Source of the DNA: Desulfamplus sp.
GTDB lineage: Bacteria; Desulfobacterota; Desulfobacteria; Desulfobacterales; Desulfobacteraceae
DNA length: 23,453 bases
Direction of reading: 5' to 3'
Assembly (NCBI GenBank): GCA_015232935.1
Contig: JADFYT010000009.1
Location: forward strand, 1-23,453
The translations under genes were made by a program, and so were the position numbers. A model generated the notes under the pieces. It was not told the origin of the DNA and did not search any database. It saw nothing but the letters and a program-made list of their open reading frames with translations. Positions within the stretch are counted from its first letter, which is position 1. The number at the start of each line of letters is the position of its first letter. Shown piece by piece: positions 7,895 to 15,508 of this stretch.

Positions 7895-9324
7895 CTCTCA
7901 TGATTACCGGATATAAAACCAATGCAAAGATAGAGCCCGCCATGAACACCGGATATAAAAAAAGCCCATGGCCGGATTCCCGGTTGACTTTACTTCAAAT
8001 CAACAAAGGAACAGATCTTTTCAGGCTGCCCGTGCCGCAAAACAACAAAAGGACAACTCTTTTCCGGCTGCCTGTGCTCCAAAACAACAGAGGAATAGCA
8101 CTGCTGGTTGTCCTTGCACTGATCTCTGTACTTATGGCTGCCGCACTTGAGCTTGCCCGCGGGTCAGGTGATTCAGCAGATATGGATAAAAGAACAGCCG
8201 ACCGTTTTCAGGCTGAGGAGATGGCAAAATCGGCAATTGGTCTTGCCATGTTTATTCTTGTACGCGATGCAGAACAAAATGATATTGATTCTGTGCAGGA
8301 GATGTGGGCTGATCCCGGTATTCTTGAAGCCGCTATACAGCTTTTGGGATTCAGGCAGGGGGCAGTTGACCTTGTTATTACTGACGAGCTTGGCAAAATT
8401 CAGGTCAATGCCTTGCTGGAGCAGTTTCCTGGAGATGCAATAAATAACGATCAGAGTGCTTTATGGGAACGCTTTTTAAATATGATCATATCAAGTGACA
8501 AATCTGTTGACCTTCGTGATCCGGCCGAGATCATAAACTCCTTGAAAGACTGGCTTGACTCAGGTGATGATGATGCAATAAGCGGGCTGTCAGGAGCAGA
8601 AGCTGACTATTATCAGGCTCTTGATCCGCCGGTTATATGCAGCAATGCACCTTTTGACAGGGTTGACGGGATTTTTATGGTAAAAGGGATTCCCGAAAAC
8701 CTTACATATCTTCCCGCACATCTTGTTGACTCATCAAATTCAATTTTCTCAAAATCTTCCGGTAACGGATCAAGCCCTTATTCAGGCTATGACTCTGGAT
8801 TCCCGGAGAGTTCTTTTTTTGCACCTGATATTGATAATTCATCTGGTTCCAATGTTTCCAGCGTCTCTTCAAATAATCTTGAAGGCTCATACCAATATCT
8901 TGATCCAGGAAGAATCTTTACGGTTTACGGGATAGAGTCAAGCAAGAAAGAGGGAACAAGATTCAGCTATCCAGGAACCATTAACATAAATACCGCCGAT
9001 GTTGCGGTTCTTGCTGCAATGTTGCCTGAAGGTATGGAAGATCAGGCTTCCGAACTTGCCGATTTCAGAACAGAGAGGGAAGTTAATGGAAAGGTTTTTT
9101 CAAATAACCTTGACAGCGGATGGTACAAGAAGGTTATAGCTCTCTCTCCAAAAGATGCAAAAAATTTTGATCGTATAGCAAGATATTCAAGCAATTTTTT
9201 CAAAGTGGCTGCCACGGCACAGTTTAATGATGCCAGGATCTCCTTGACCGGATTCGTAAAAAGAGAAAAACTGACTGAAAGTGGCAAGTGGGGATGTAAA
9301 CTTTTGCAGATTACAGAAGATTGA
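7891..9324 (+). CDS. gspK: T2SS minor pseudopilin GspK
   Basis: GspK caps the pseudopilus tip. The type III signal-like hydrophobic stretch GIALLVVLALISVLMAAALELAR begins at G68 and, as usual for GspK, has no Glu at +5. The body contains the helical GspK domains, with NINTADVAVLAAML (about 368-381) as the helix-hairpin-like element. Two oddities: the leader is about 68 residues and contains a duplicated 14-residue unit, and residues about 281-334 are a Ser/Asn/Gly-rich insertion. The start is ATG 7891, overlapping gspJ by four bases; ATG 7903 and ATG 7942 are in-frame alternatives that still leave a long leader. At 477 residues it is longer than typical GspK (about 300-350). Confidence 0.92.
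   Translation: MTLMITGYKTNAKIEPAMNTGYKKSPWPDSRLTLLQINKGTDLFRLPVPQNNKRTTLFRLPVLQNNRGIALLVVLALISVLMAAALELARGSGDSADMDKRTADRFQAEEMAKSAIGLAMFILVRDAEQNDIDSVQEMWADPGILEAAIQLLGFRQGAVDLVITDELGKIQVNALLEQFPGDAINNDQSALWERFLNMIISSDKSVDLRDPAEIINSLKDWLDSGDDDAISGLSGAEADYYQALDPPVICSNAPFDRVDGIFMVKGIPENLTYLPAHLVDSSNSIFSKSSGNGSSPYSGYDSGFPESSFFAPDIDNSSGSNVSSVSSNNLEGSYQYLDPGRIFTVYGIESSKKEGTRFSYPGTININTADVAVLAAMLPEGMEDQASELADFRTEREVNGKVFSNNLDSGWYKKVIALSPKDAKNFDRIARYSSNFFKVAATAQFNDARISLTGFVKREKLTESGKWGCKLLQITED
8001..8096 (+). repeat. 42-bp tandem repeat in the gspK leader
   Basis: Two imperfect 42-bp copies (8001-8042, 8043-8084) and a 12-bp partial third copy (8085-8096). They encode NKGTDLFRLPVPQN, NKRTTLFRLPVLQN and NRGI, so the third partial copy is the true prepilin cleavage context. 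The repeat is in frame and explains much of the abnormal leader length. Confidence 0.9.
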
Positions 9325-9465
9325 TTCTGTATAGACAAAAGTATTTTCTTGAAAACTGAAAACTTAAAAAAAACTGGAACCTTAAACTTGAAAGTACCAA
9401 ATTCTCTCATATTAAAAAGCAGCGTTGGCAAAAAACATGACGCAACCAACTTCGGGGTTTGAAAA

Positions 9466-11190
9466 ATGGCTGAGAAAATTCTCGGACTTGAACTTTGTGC
9501 AAATGAATTAAGAGCTGTTGTAATAAAAAAGTCCTTCAATAGCTCTACTCTTGTGGAGTATTGCGGCACACCATACCCGGAAGATGATAAATCAGGGATC
9601 GCATCCACATCTCAAACTTTACAAACATCTCAAGCCTCGAAAACATCTCAAGCATCTCGATCTTTTAAACATGGCTCTGATATCCATTCAAAAAATATTG
9701 AGCAGGGACATCAAGAAAAGATTGGCCAAAAAAACTGTGTATGGAAATGGGATGCAGTATCATTTGAAAAGGCACTTGCACTGACTCTTTCTGAACTTGA
9801 TCTGAAAGGCTGCTCTTCTTCCGTGCTTTGCCTGCCTGCCTCCCTGGTTTCGTTCAGAACATTGAAGGTTCCGTTTGCGTCTGAAAACAGGATCAGGCAG
9901 ATTCTGCCGTTTGAGCTTGCCCCGCATCTTCCAACGAGCAACGCAACTGACTATCTGTCTGATTTTATTTTTGTAAACAAACGAGATATCCTGAATACAG
10001 ACAGCATAAATAAAAACAGTATGGACAACTCCTCAGCAACCTCTGACAACTCCTCAGCAACCTCTGACAGCTCCTCAGTAACCTCTGACAGCTCCTCAGT
10101 AACCTCTTCATTGCCTGACGAGAACCATATATTCACGGCCTCTCTTCCGGTTAAAGTGATGGATATCTGTGTTACTGTGCTTAAAAAGCACGGGATAGAG
10201 CCGTCTGTTGTTACATCACAGGGGGTTGTTGCATCTATTTTCCTTGAGGACGCTGTTATTGTTGAAGTTACCCGGGCATGTACCGTGATTTCAGTTGTAT
10301 TGAAAAAAAATGTGATAGCTGTCCGCTCTTTTTCCGGCAGGAAAAATGGAGTGTTTATTAAAAATGCCATACATCAGATTCTTGCCGGCCTGCATCACAG
10401 ATATGGCATTGAAATTATTATAAGGAATCGCTGCATTCTTTCAGATGAGACCTGCCCGGACATAACAGACGCCATATCCGTACCCGGAGCAGTCGTTCAC
10501 CAGGTCAATATTGCCGACCACGTTGATATAGGGATGTCGGTTGACTTGTCGGCCAACAGCAACAACTATCTATTTAATGCCACGGCATCGGCACTTTTTT
10601 GTGTCACGCGCAAAAACTGTGTAAACTTCTGCCAGGGAATCTATGCCAGAGCCTCTTTTTTTCATGAATTTAAAGATAAACTTGCAGTGCTTGCAATATT
10701 CGCGTCTATTTTTCTTGTCGCTTTGTTCAGCTACATTCAATATGACATTTTTCTGCTTCAAAAACAGGTTTCAACTCTTGACAACGAAATTGTAAAAAAC
10801 TTCAAAAAGATATTTCCGGAGATCAAGACTGTGGTCGAGCCTCTGATGCAGATGCAGGTAAAGGTCAGGGAGGCAGAAAAAACAAGCGGTTTTACTGCCG
10901 GCAAAAAAGATGCTTTTGCTCCTTTTAATATACGTGTTGTCGATATTTTATATGAGCTGTCAAGCCGGATACCTGAAAATGTTGACCTTGATGTTACACG
11001 TTTTCTGATAAACGAAGGACGGGTGGTGATGGGGGGAAGTACCGACAATTTCAATACTGTCGATAAAATGAAAACCATGATAGAAAAATATGACAGGTTC
11101 AAAAGTGTTACCATAAACAGTGCCACAGCAGATAAAAACGGAAACAGGGTTATGTTCAACTTTATCATTGAACTTAATCAGTCAGAATAA
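9466..11190 (+). CDS. gspL: T2SS inner-membrane platform protein GspL
   Basis: A 574-residue bitopic inner-membrane protein. The N-terminal cytoplasmic part is actin-like (MAEKILGLELCANELRAVVI at the start) and in this family recruits the GspE ATPase. A single membrane segment LAVLAIFASIFLVALFSYIQ lies at about 406-425. A periplasmic C-terminal domain follows, with VDILYELSSRIPENVDLDVT (residues about 492-511) and a ferredoxin-like fold. It is well over the usual 400 residues; the excess comes from Ser/Thr/Gln-rich linkers at about 48-67 and 187-214, made of DNA tandem repeats. A 141-bp gap separates it from gspK; I saw only weak inverted repeats there and no clear promoter or terminator. The ribosome site is weak (CGGGG about ten bases before ATG). 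Confidence 0.88.
   Translation: MAEKILGLELCANELRAVVIKKSFNSSTLVEYCGTPYPEDDKSGIASTSQTLQTSQASKTSQASRSFKHGSDIHSKNIEQGHQEKIGQKNCVWKWDAVSFEKALALTLSELDLKGCSSSVLCLPASLVSFRTLKVPFASENRIRQILPFELAPHLPTSNATDYLSDFIFVNKRDILNTDSINKNSMDNSSATSDNSSATSDSSSVTSDSSSVTSSLPDENHIFTASLPVKVMDICVTVLKKHGIEPSVVTSQGVVASIFLEDAVIVEVTRACTVISVVLKKNVIAVRSFSGRKNGVFIKNAIHQILAGLHHRYGIEIIIRNRCILSDETCPDITDAISVPGAVVHQVNIADHVDIGMSVDLSANSNNYLFNATASALFCVTRKNCVNFCQGIYARASFFHEFKDKLAVLAIFASIFLVALFSYIQYDIFLLQKQVSTLDNEIVKNFKKIFPEIKTVVEPLMQMQVKVREAEKTSGFTAGKKDAFAPFNIRVVDILYELSSRIPENVDLDVTRFLINEGRVVMGGSTDNFNTVDKMKTMIEKYDRFKSVTINSATADKNGNRVMFNFIIELNQSE
9604..9657 (+). repeat. Three 18-bp tandem repeats in gspL
   Basis: Units at 9604-9621, 9622-9639 and 9640-9657 share the core ACATCTCAA and encode a TSQ-rich linker (STSQTL, QTSQAS, KTSQAS). 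In frame, imperfect. Confidence 0.8.
10024..10107 (+). repeat. Four 21-bp tandem repeats in gspL
   Basis: Four direct copies of a 21-bp unit. Copies 1 and 2 (10024-10044, 10045-10065) are identical, and copies 3 and 4 (10066-10086, 10087-10107) are identical to each other, differing from the first pair at two bases. Each unit encodes DNSSATS or DSSSVTS. The unit length is a multiple of three, so copy-number change would not break the frame. Confidence 0.95.
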
Positions 11191-11313
11191 TTACTCTGGC
11201 AGGATCATAATACTTCAGCAGGCTCATAGTTACTTCAGCAGATTCGTTAATCAGAACTCAGAAGGGGCTTGTAAAAGTACGTGTTCAAAAAAACAAGGAT
11301 ATAGGCTATAAAC

Positions 11314-11847
11314 ATGTTATCAGGACTTTCCCGGCGTGAACGAAATATGGTTATGCTTTCGCTGCTGTCTATTGTGCTGTTTATTGTTGTACAGTTTATC
11401 TTTTTTCCCGCGATAGACCGGCGTCAGGAGCTTGTCAGGCAGCTTAAGGCAAAAAAAGACGCGTTCAAGCAGATGACCGAACTTGAAACACGCTACTCAG
11501 AAATCCAGGCATCAATGATGACCCTGAGAAAAATGGTAATGACGCGGGACAAATCATTTACTCTCTTTTCATTTATTGACAAACTGGCTCAAGAGAGCAA
11601 CGTAAAGGATAATGTGGCATATATCAAGCCATCCACCCGAAAATCAGAGAGTTCAAACCTGCTGTTTTCCAATGTCAAGGTCAGGATAGACAGCATTGTG
11701 ATGCAGCAGGCAGTAGATTTTATCTATAAAATAGAGAGTTCAGACAGCATGGTACATATCCGTTCCTTCTCTCTTTCAAAATCAGGAGACGACAACAGGC
11801 TAAGTGCCATTATTGAAACCGAAACCATTATGCCGACAGAGAGTTGA
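11314..11847 (+). CDS. gspM: T2SS inner-membrane protein GspM
   Basis: A 177-residue bitopic protein with RRERNMVMLSLLSIVLFIVV (residues 7-26) forming the basic N-terminus and membrane helix. A charged coiled-coil-like segment QELVRQLKAKKDAFKQMTEL (38-57) and a small periplasmic domain follow. GspM partners GspL in the inner-membrane platform. It sits directly after gspL as in most T2SS clusters. The 123-bp gap upstream carries a short direct repeat (ACTTCAGCAG twice) and no evident promoter. An AGG seven bases before the ATG is a weak ribosome site. Confidence 0.88.
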   Translation: MLSGLSRRERNMVMLSLLSIVLFIVVQFIFFPAIDRRQELVRQLKAKKDAFKQMTELETRYSEIQASMMTLRKMVMTRDKSFTLFSFIDKLAQESNVKDNVAYIKPSTRKSESSNLLFSNVKVRIDSIVMQQAVDFIYKIESSDSMVHIRSFSLSKSGDDNRLSAIIETETIMPTES

Positions 11848-11868
11848 ATCTCGTCACCTGTCCTCTAC

Positions 11869-11906
11869 CCTGAAGGGAAAATTGGTTCCTGAAGGGAGAA
11901 TGGGTT
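11869..11906 (+). repeat. 19-bp tandem duplication before gspN
   Basis: Two 19-bp copies (11869-11887, 11888-11906) of a unit starting CCTGAAGGG, differing at two positions. They lie between the gspM stop and the gspN ribosome site (GGAG at 11910-11913, eight bases before ATG 11922). Confidence 0.85.
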
Positions 11907-11921
11907 CCCTGGAGCAATTTC

Positions 11922-12992
11922 ATGAAATTAAAGCGTTTTCTCTTATATTCTCTTTATGGAGCAGCAGCATTTATCTTTTTTTTGATCATCCTGTTTCCTG
12001 AAAAATGGGCAGCCCGTCTTTTATGCGAAGATATAAACAGCGGCTTTGAAGATGGTCAGGTTGTTATAGAAAAGGCTGTGCCTATCTTCCCTCCAGGCCT
12101 TAAAGCAATTAACCCGACTGTTGTTTTTAATAACGGCAATAAAATAAAGATAGAATTTCTTGATCTTTACCCTGATTTTTTCTCTTTTTATAAAGACGTG
12201 ACGCAGATCAAAGTCAAAGGCAAGGCTTACAACGGAACTATTGAGGGAATAGTCAAGATCGGAGATCCGGTTTCAATGCCTGCGTCATCACCATCACCAA
12301 CAACACCAACAACAATATCATCATCTTCATCTTCATCTGCTGCTACCGCTGCTAATTCTGCCGCACGATTTTCATCCTCATCTCAAAATAATTCCTCTCA
12401 AATAAAATTAATCGCATCTTACAATACTGATATTTCAGCAAGGTTTGCTGATCTGGATATCAGGAATCTAAGAAGCTCTGTAGAGAATATTGATATCTTC
12501 TCCTCGTTTAAAATGCGCGGTGAGGTTGATTGCAGATGCTACAGCCAGGAGTTTGCAGGTGTTTTTATCCAGGACTCTCAAAACAGTGGCAGCAGCACCA
12601 GGACTTTTACCAGCTGCGATGGAAGCGGGAGCATAACGTTGTCTGATTACACTGTAAATTCCGACAATATCCTGTTAAAGCAGATGGGTATCAATAAAGC
12701 CAGGTTTGAAGCTGTTGACATCAAATGGAATAAAACCGGGGATACCATTAATCTTGTAAGTCTGAATACAAAGGGTGCTGACATGAAACTGAGTCTAAAG
12801 GGAAGCATGGTGATTAAAATACCTGAAGATAACAGCACCCTTGACTTCAGCGGAGAGTTCAGGCCAAGCCCTTCCCATATATCCTCCTTTGCGGGGCTGG
12901 CTTCAATTGCAATGCTCTTTTCTGATTCCGCAAAAAAGGGAATTCCTTTCAAGATCAAAGGAACTCTTGGTAATCCAAGGGTGGTTTGGTAA
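11922..12992 (+). CDS. gspN: T2SS-associated protein GspN
   Basis: A 356-residue protein with one N-terminal membrane segment (LYSLYGAAAFIFFLIILFPE, residues 8-27) and a long beta-rich periplasmic region. This matches the GspN family of deltaproteobacterial T2SS clusters, which has weak AsmA-like character (repeated segments such as SLNTKGADMKLSLKGSMV near 285-302 and the closing GIPFKIKGTLGNPRVVW). Its role in secretion is poorly defined. A Ser/Thr/Ala-rich, trinucleotide-repetitive insertion covers about residues 117-162. GGAG eight bases before ATG supports the start. It ends the gsp cluster. Confidence 0.75.
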   Translation: MKLKRFLLYSLYGAAAFIFFLIILFPEKWAARLLCEDINSGFEDGQVVIEKAVPIFPPGLKAINPTVVFNNGNKIKIEFLDLYPDFFSFYKDVTQIKVKGKAYNGTIEGIVKIGDPVSMPASSPSPTTPTTISSSSSSSAATAANSAARFSSSSQNNSSQIKLIASYNTDISARFADLDIRNLRSSVENIDIFSSFKMRGEVDCRCYSQEFAGVFIQDSQNSGSSTRTFTSCDGSGSITLSDYTVNSDNILLKQMGINKARFEAVDIKWNKTGDTINLVSLNTKGADMKLSLKGSMVIKIPEDNSTLDFSGEFRPSPSHISSFAGLASIAMLFSDSAKKGIPFKIKGTLGNPRVVW

Positions 12993-13010
12993 CGCTGCAA
13001 GAAAAACAAG

Positions 13011-13095
13011 AATGCATTTTCATGGTAAAATCAAGAATGCATTTTCATAGATAACAATGCATTTTCATAGCAAGAAATCAATGCATCCTTATTTT
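13011..13095. repeat. ATTTTCATG-type repeat cluster upstream of pfaD
   Basis: Three close copies of AATGCATTTTCAT(G/A)G begin at 13011, 13036 and 13056, with a degenerate fourth (ATGCATCCTT followed by ATTTTCATG) from 13081. The spacing is 20-25 bp. The first copy is preceded by a decayed inverted arm (GAAAA then TTTTC). Related units recur downstream of pfaD. The remainder of the 184-bp gap between gspN and pfaD shows no clear promoter. Confidence 0.85.
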
Positions 13096-13176
13096 CATGA
13101 TTCTATATTCGAGGTAGCCACACAAAGGCCATTCAGGTTTAATATCAAAATCTCTATCCAAGGGGGTAAAGGAATA

Positions 13177-15099
13177 ATGTTCAAAGGTTACTGGTACAGA
13201 GGCGATAATATCACTGACCAATATAGATATAAACACTCTTGTCCAAACTCACATCAGTCTGATGACAACGCCCATTTGTCGCGTGATAATTCCCATCTGT
13301 TTTTCCAGGACATAAAGGACGCGCTTACCAATATTCACGAACCTGTATATATGGTTGACAACAATGGAACAGATCGATGGGTATGTGGTGGAACGGCATG
13401 TATAAGCCAGATTAACGCGGGTTCCAGGCCACCTGGATTTCATAATATTTATGATGATTTAAAAAACAGGGATGACTGTTTCAAAATAAGAGCATATGCC
13501 CCTGCCCTGCCCCTGGAAAACCTTGGAGACGACGGTTTCAAGGCACGCCACAAACTTCAATATCCCTACATTGCAGGAGCCATGGCAAACGGCATCACAT
13601 CTGTCGAGATGGTTGAAGCCATGGCCAAAAACGGAATGATTGCTTTTTTCGGTTCTGGAGGGTTATCTCTTTCAGAGGTTGAAGAAGCCATTATTCGCTT
13701 GAAAAAAGCTCTTCCTCCCCTGAAAAGAGATATAGATTGTCCTGATCAATCATCTCAATCACCCCAATCATCTCAATCATCCCAATATTCCAGATCTTCT
13801 CCATCTTCTGAATTTTCTCTATCCACTTCCTCCTTTTTTTCCAATGCCTGGGGCTGCAATTTTATACACTCACACGGCGATCCTGAACTTGAAATGGCCT
13901 TGGCCCAACTCTATCTAAAATATGGAGTTCAAACTATAAGTGCTGCTGCGTTCATGCGAATAACCCTTGCTCTGGTCTATTACCGCTTAAAAGGGATTCA
14001 CCGCAATATGGAGGGCGACATCATTACTCCGAACAAGATCATTGCAAAGGTGTCACGGGTTGAGGTGGCACGGCAGTTTTTTTCTCCCCCTCCTGAAAAA
14101 CTTGTAACCGAGCTTCTAGATCAAGGACTTATATCACAGGATGAGGCAGAACTTGCCCCTTACATACCAATGGCACAGGATCTCACGGCCGAGGCAGATT
14201 CCGGAGGACATACAGACAACCGGCCTGCAATATCTCTTTGGCCCACAATGGCAGCCTTGAAAGATGAATTCAACAAGAGGTTCAATTACGCACAACCTCT
14301 TTGTGTAGGATTTGCAGGAGGAATTGCAACGCCGGAATCCGCGGCCGCAGCGTTTCAGATGGGGGCGGCCTATATCCTGACAGGCTCCATAAACCAGTCC
14401 TGCGTGGAGGCTGGAACATCACAGAGTGTCAAGTCGCTTCTTGCACAGGCTGAGCAGGCCGATGTCGCAATGGCTCCCGCTGCCGACATGTTTGAAATAG
14501 GGGCAAAGGTTCAGGTATTGAAAAGGGGAACAATGTTTTCAGTCAGAGCTGAAAAGCTCTATCAGGTTTATAAAACTTATGACTGTTTTGAAGCCGTGCC
14601 TGATAAACTCAAGACCGAGATTGAGGAGAAATATCTTCAAGCCTCTTTTTCACAGAAGTGGGAAGAGACTAAAGAATTTTTCAGAACAAGAACATCAGCC
14701 GGGCAACAACAGACTACAAACAGCAAGAATATAAAAGAGCTTGAACAGGCACACTCTGACCCCCGTTATAAAATGGCTCTGGTATTCCGTTCCTACCTTG
14801 GCCTGTCATCAAGATGGTCAATTTCGGGTGATCCTCAAAGAAAGATGGATTATCAGATATGGTGCGGCCCTTCCATGGGAGCTTTTAATCAATGGGTGAA
14901 AGGTTCCTTTCTAGAAAAGAGCGAAAACAGGAAAGTTGCAGATATCGCAATCAATCTGCTGCTCGGAGCATCAGTATGCACAAGAGCCGGATGGCTCAGA
15001 AGCCAGGGGGTTGAACTTCCTGTGGATGCAGGAAGTTTCAGGCCCCTTGGAATATCACAATTAACGCGGATTATTTCACATCAGGATGAATGTGAGTAG
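13177..15099 (+). CDS. pfaD: PUFA synthase enoyl reductase PfaD
   Basis: A flavin-dependent enoyl reductase of the nitropropane-dioxygenase-like TIM-barrel family that reduces the enoyl intermediate in polyunsaturated or secondary-lipid synthesis. Recognisable PfaD blocks: LENLGDDGFKARH, AGAMANGITSVEMVEAM, NKIIAKVSRVEVARQF, EADSGGHTDNRP, GFAGGIATPESAAAAFQMGA, GSINQSCVEAG, VAMAPAADMFEIGAKVQVLK, LGLSSRWS and MDYQIWCGPSMGAFNQWVKG. I start at ATG 13177 (AGGGGG ten bases upstream and AAAGGA closer), giving about 640 residues. An in-frame ATG at 13057 would translate the upstream repeat cluster into an unlikely His-rich tail. A Ser/Gln-rich insertion at about residues 189-223, absent from typical PfaD, includes a 9-bp tandem repeat. 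It is followed by the KS-AT-ACP gene, its expected partner. Confidence 0.93.
   Translation: MFKGYWYRGDNITDQYRYKHSCPNSHQSDDNAHLSRDNSHLFFQDIKDALTNIHEPVYMVDNNGTDRWVCGGTACISQINAGSRPPGFHNIYDDLKNRDDCFKIRAYAPALPLENLGDDGFKARHKLQYPYIAGAMANGITSVEMVEAMAKNGMIAFFGSGGLSLSEVEEAIIRLKKALPPLKRDIDCPDQSSQSPQSSQSSQYSRSSPSSEFSLSTSSFFSNAWGCNFIHSHGDPELEMALAQLYLKYGVQTISAAAFMRITLALVYYRLKGIHRNMEGDIITPNKIIAKVSRVEVARQFFSPPPEKLVTELLDQGLISQDEAELAPYIPMAQDLTAEADSGGHTDNRPAISLWPTMAALKDEFNKRFNYAQPLCVGFAGGIATPESAAAAFQMGAAYILTGSINQSCVEAGTSQSVKSLLAQAEQADVAMAPAADMFEIGAKVQVLKRGTMFSVRAEKLYQVYKTYDCFEAVPDKLKTEIEEKYLQASFSQKWEETKEFFRTRTSAGQQQTTNSKNIKELEQAHSDPRYKMALVFRSYLGLSSRWSISGDPQRKMDYQIWCGPSMGAFNQWVKGSFLEKSENRKVADIAINLLLGASVCTRAGWLRSQGVELPVDAGSFRPLGISQLTRIISHQDECE
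13750..13785 (+). repeat. Four 9-bp tandem repeats in pfaD
   Basis: Units TCATCTCAA, TCACCCCAA, TCATCTCAA, TCATCCCAA encode a Ser-Ser/Pro-Gln linker. It is the core of the Ser-rich insertion in PfaD. Confidence 0.85.
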
Positions 15100-15118
15100 T
15101 CTTCTTTCAAGGTTTAAC

Positions 15119-15190
15119 TGTCGGGTAAGAAGGCACTCGGAATATTGAATGAGCAGAGACTCTGCCCGTGACCAGAGACTTTGCCCGACA
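15119..15190. repeat. Inverted and direct repeats just after pfaD
   Basis: TGTCGGG (15119-15125) and CCCGACA (15184-15190) are a perfect 7-bp inverted pair enclosing two near-identical 15-bp direct copies, CAGAGACTCTGCCCG (15154-15168) and CAGAGACTTTGCCCG (15173-15187). No T-tract follows, so this is not a standard terminator. It occupies the start of the 409-bp gap between pfaD and the KS gene. Confidence 0.5.
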
Positions 15191-15231
15191 ATTCAGACTT
15201 GAAGAAGCGGTAGTTTCTCCTTGTAAAATTT

Positions 15232-15260
15232 TTGTCAAAACAACATCCCCTACATATACA
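15232..15260 (+). promoter_or_regulatory. Candidate sigma70-type promoter for the KS-AT-ACP gene
   Basis: TTGTCA (15232-15237, 5 of 6 to consensus) and TATACA (15255-15260, 4 of 6) are separated by 17 bp. Transcription from here would give a leader of roughly 240 nt that contains both hairpin repeats at 15393-15484. Positional and consensus evidence only. Confidence 0.35.
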
Positions 15261-15392
15261 AAACAGGCATACTGATATATCCTCATTTTTGAATTGAAAA
15301 AAGATATAACCCAAAACGAAATAGAGTTCAATAAATGAAGATCAAATCAAGAATCCAGATAAACCTTCATGACCGTTGTATTGTCACCCCGA

Positions 15393-15484
15393 ACCATGAA
15401 AACAAGAGAGCATTTTCATGGTAAAAAATCATGATCAGATTATAGCCGCCCCGAATCATGAAAATCAGGATGCATTTTCATGGT
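15393..15484. repeat. Two hairpin-forming ATTTTCATG repeats before the KS gene
   Basis: Unit 1 is a perfect 10-bp inverted repeat, ACCATGAAAA (15393-15402) with TTTTCATGGT (15413-15422), loop 10 nt. Unit 2 pairs CATGAAAAT (15457-15465) with ATTTTCATG (15474-15482), loop 8 nt, and extends by a wobble and one A-T pair. Each is preceded by CACCCCGAA or GCCCCGAA. The arms match the repeats upstream of pfaD. They end about 25 bp before the ATG at 15509. Confidence 0.85.
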
Positions 15485-15508
15485 AAATAATGCAGAGGTT
15501 TTTGAGAT

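Noticed and set aside
10024..10107. Short regular repeats considered as a CRISPR-like array
   Set aside because: The units are directly adjacent with no spacers and encode an in-frame linker; it is a coding minisatellite.
13057..13176. N-terminal extension of PfaD from ATG 13057
   Set aside because: It translates the intergenic repeat cluster into a His-rich peptide, while ATG 13177 has a purine-rich ribosome site and fits the PfaD N-terminus better.
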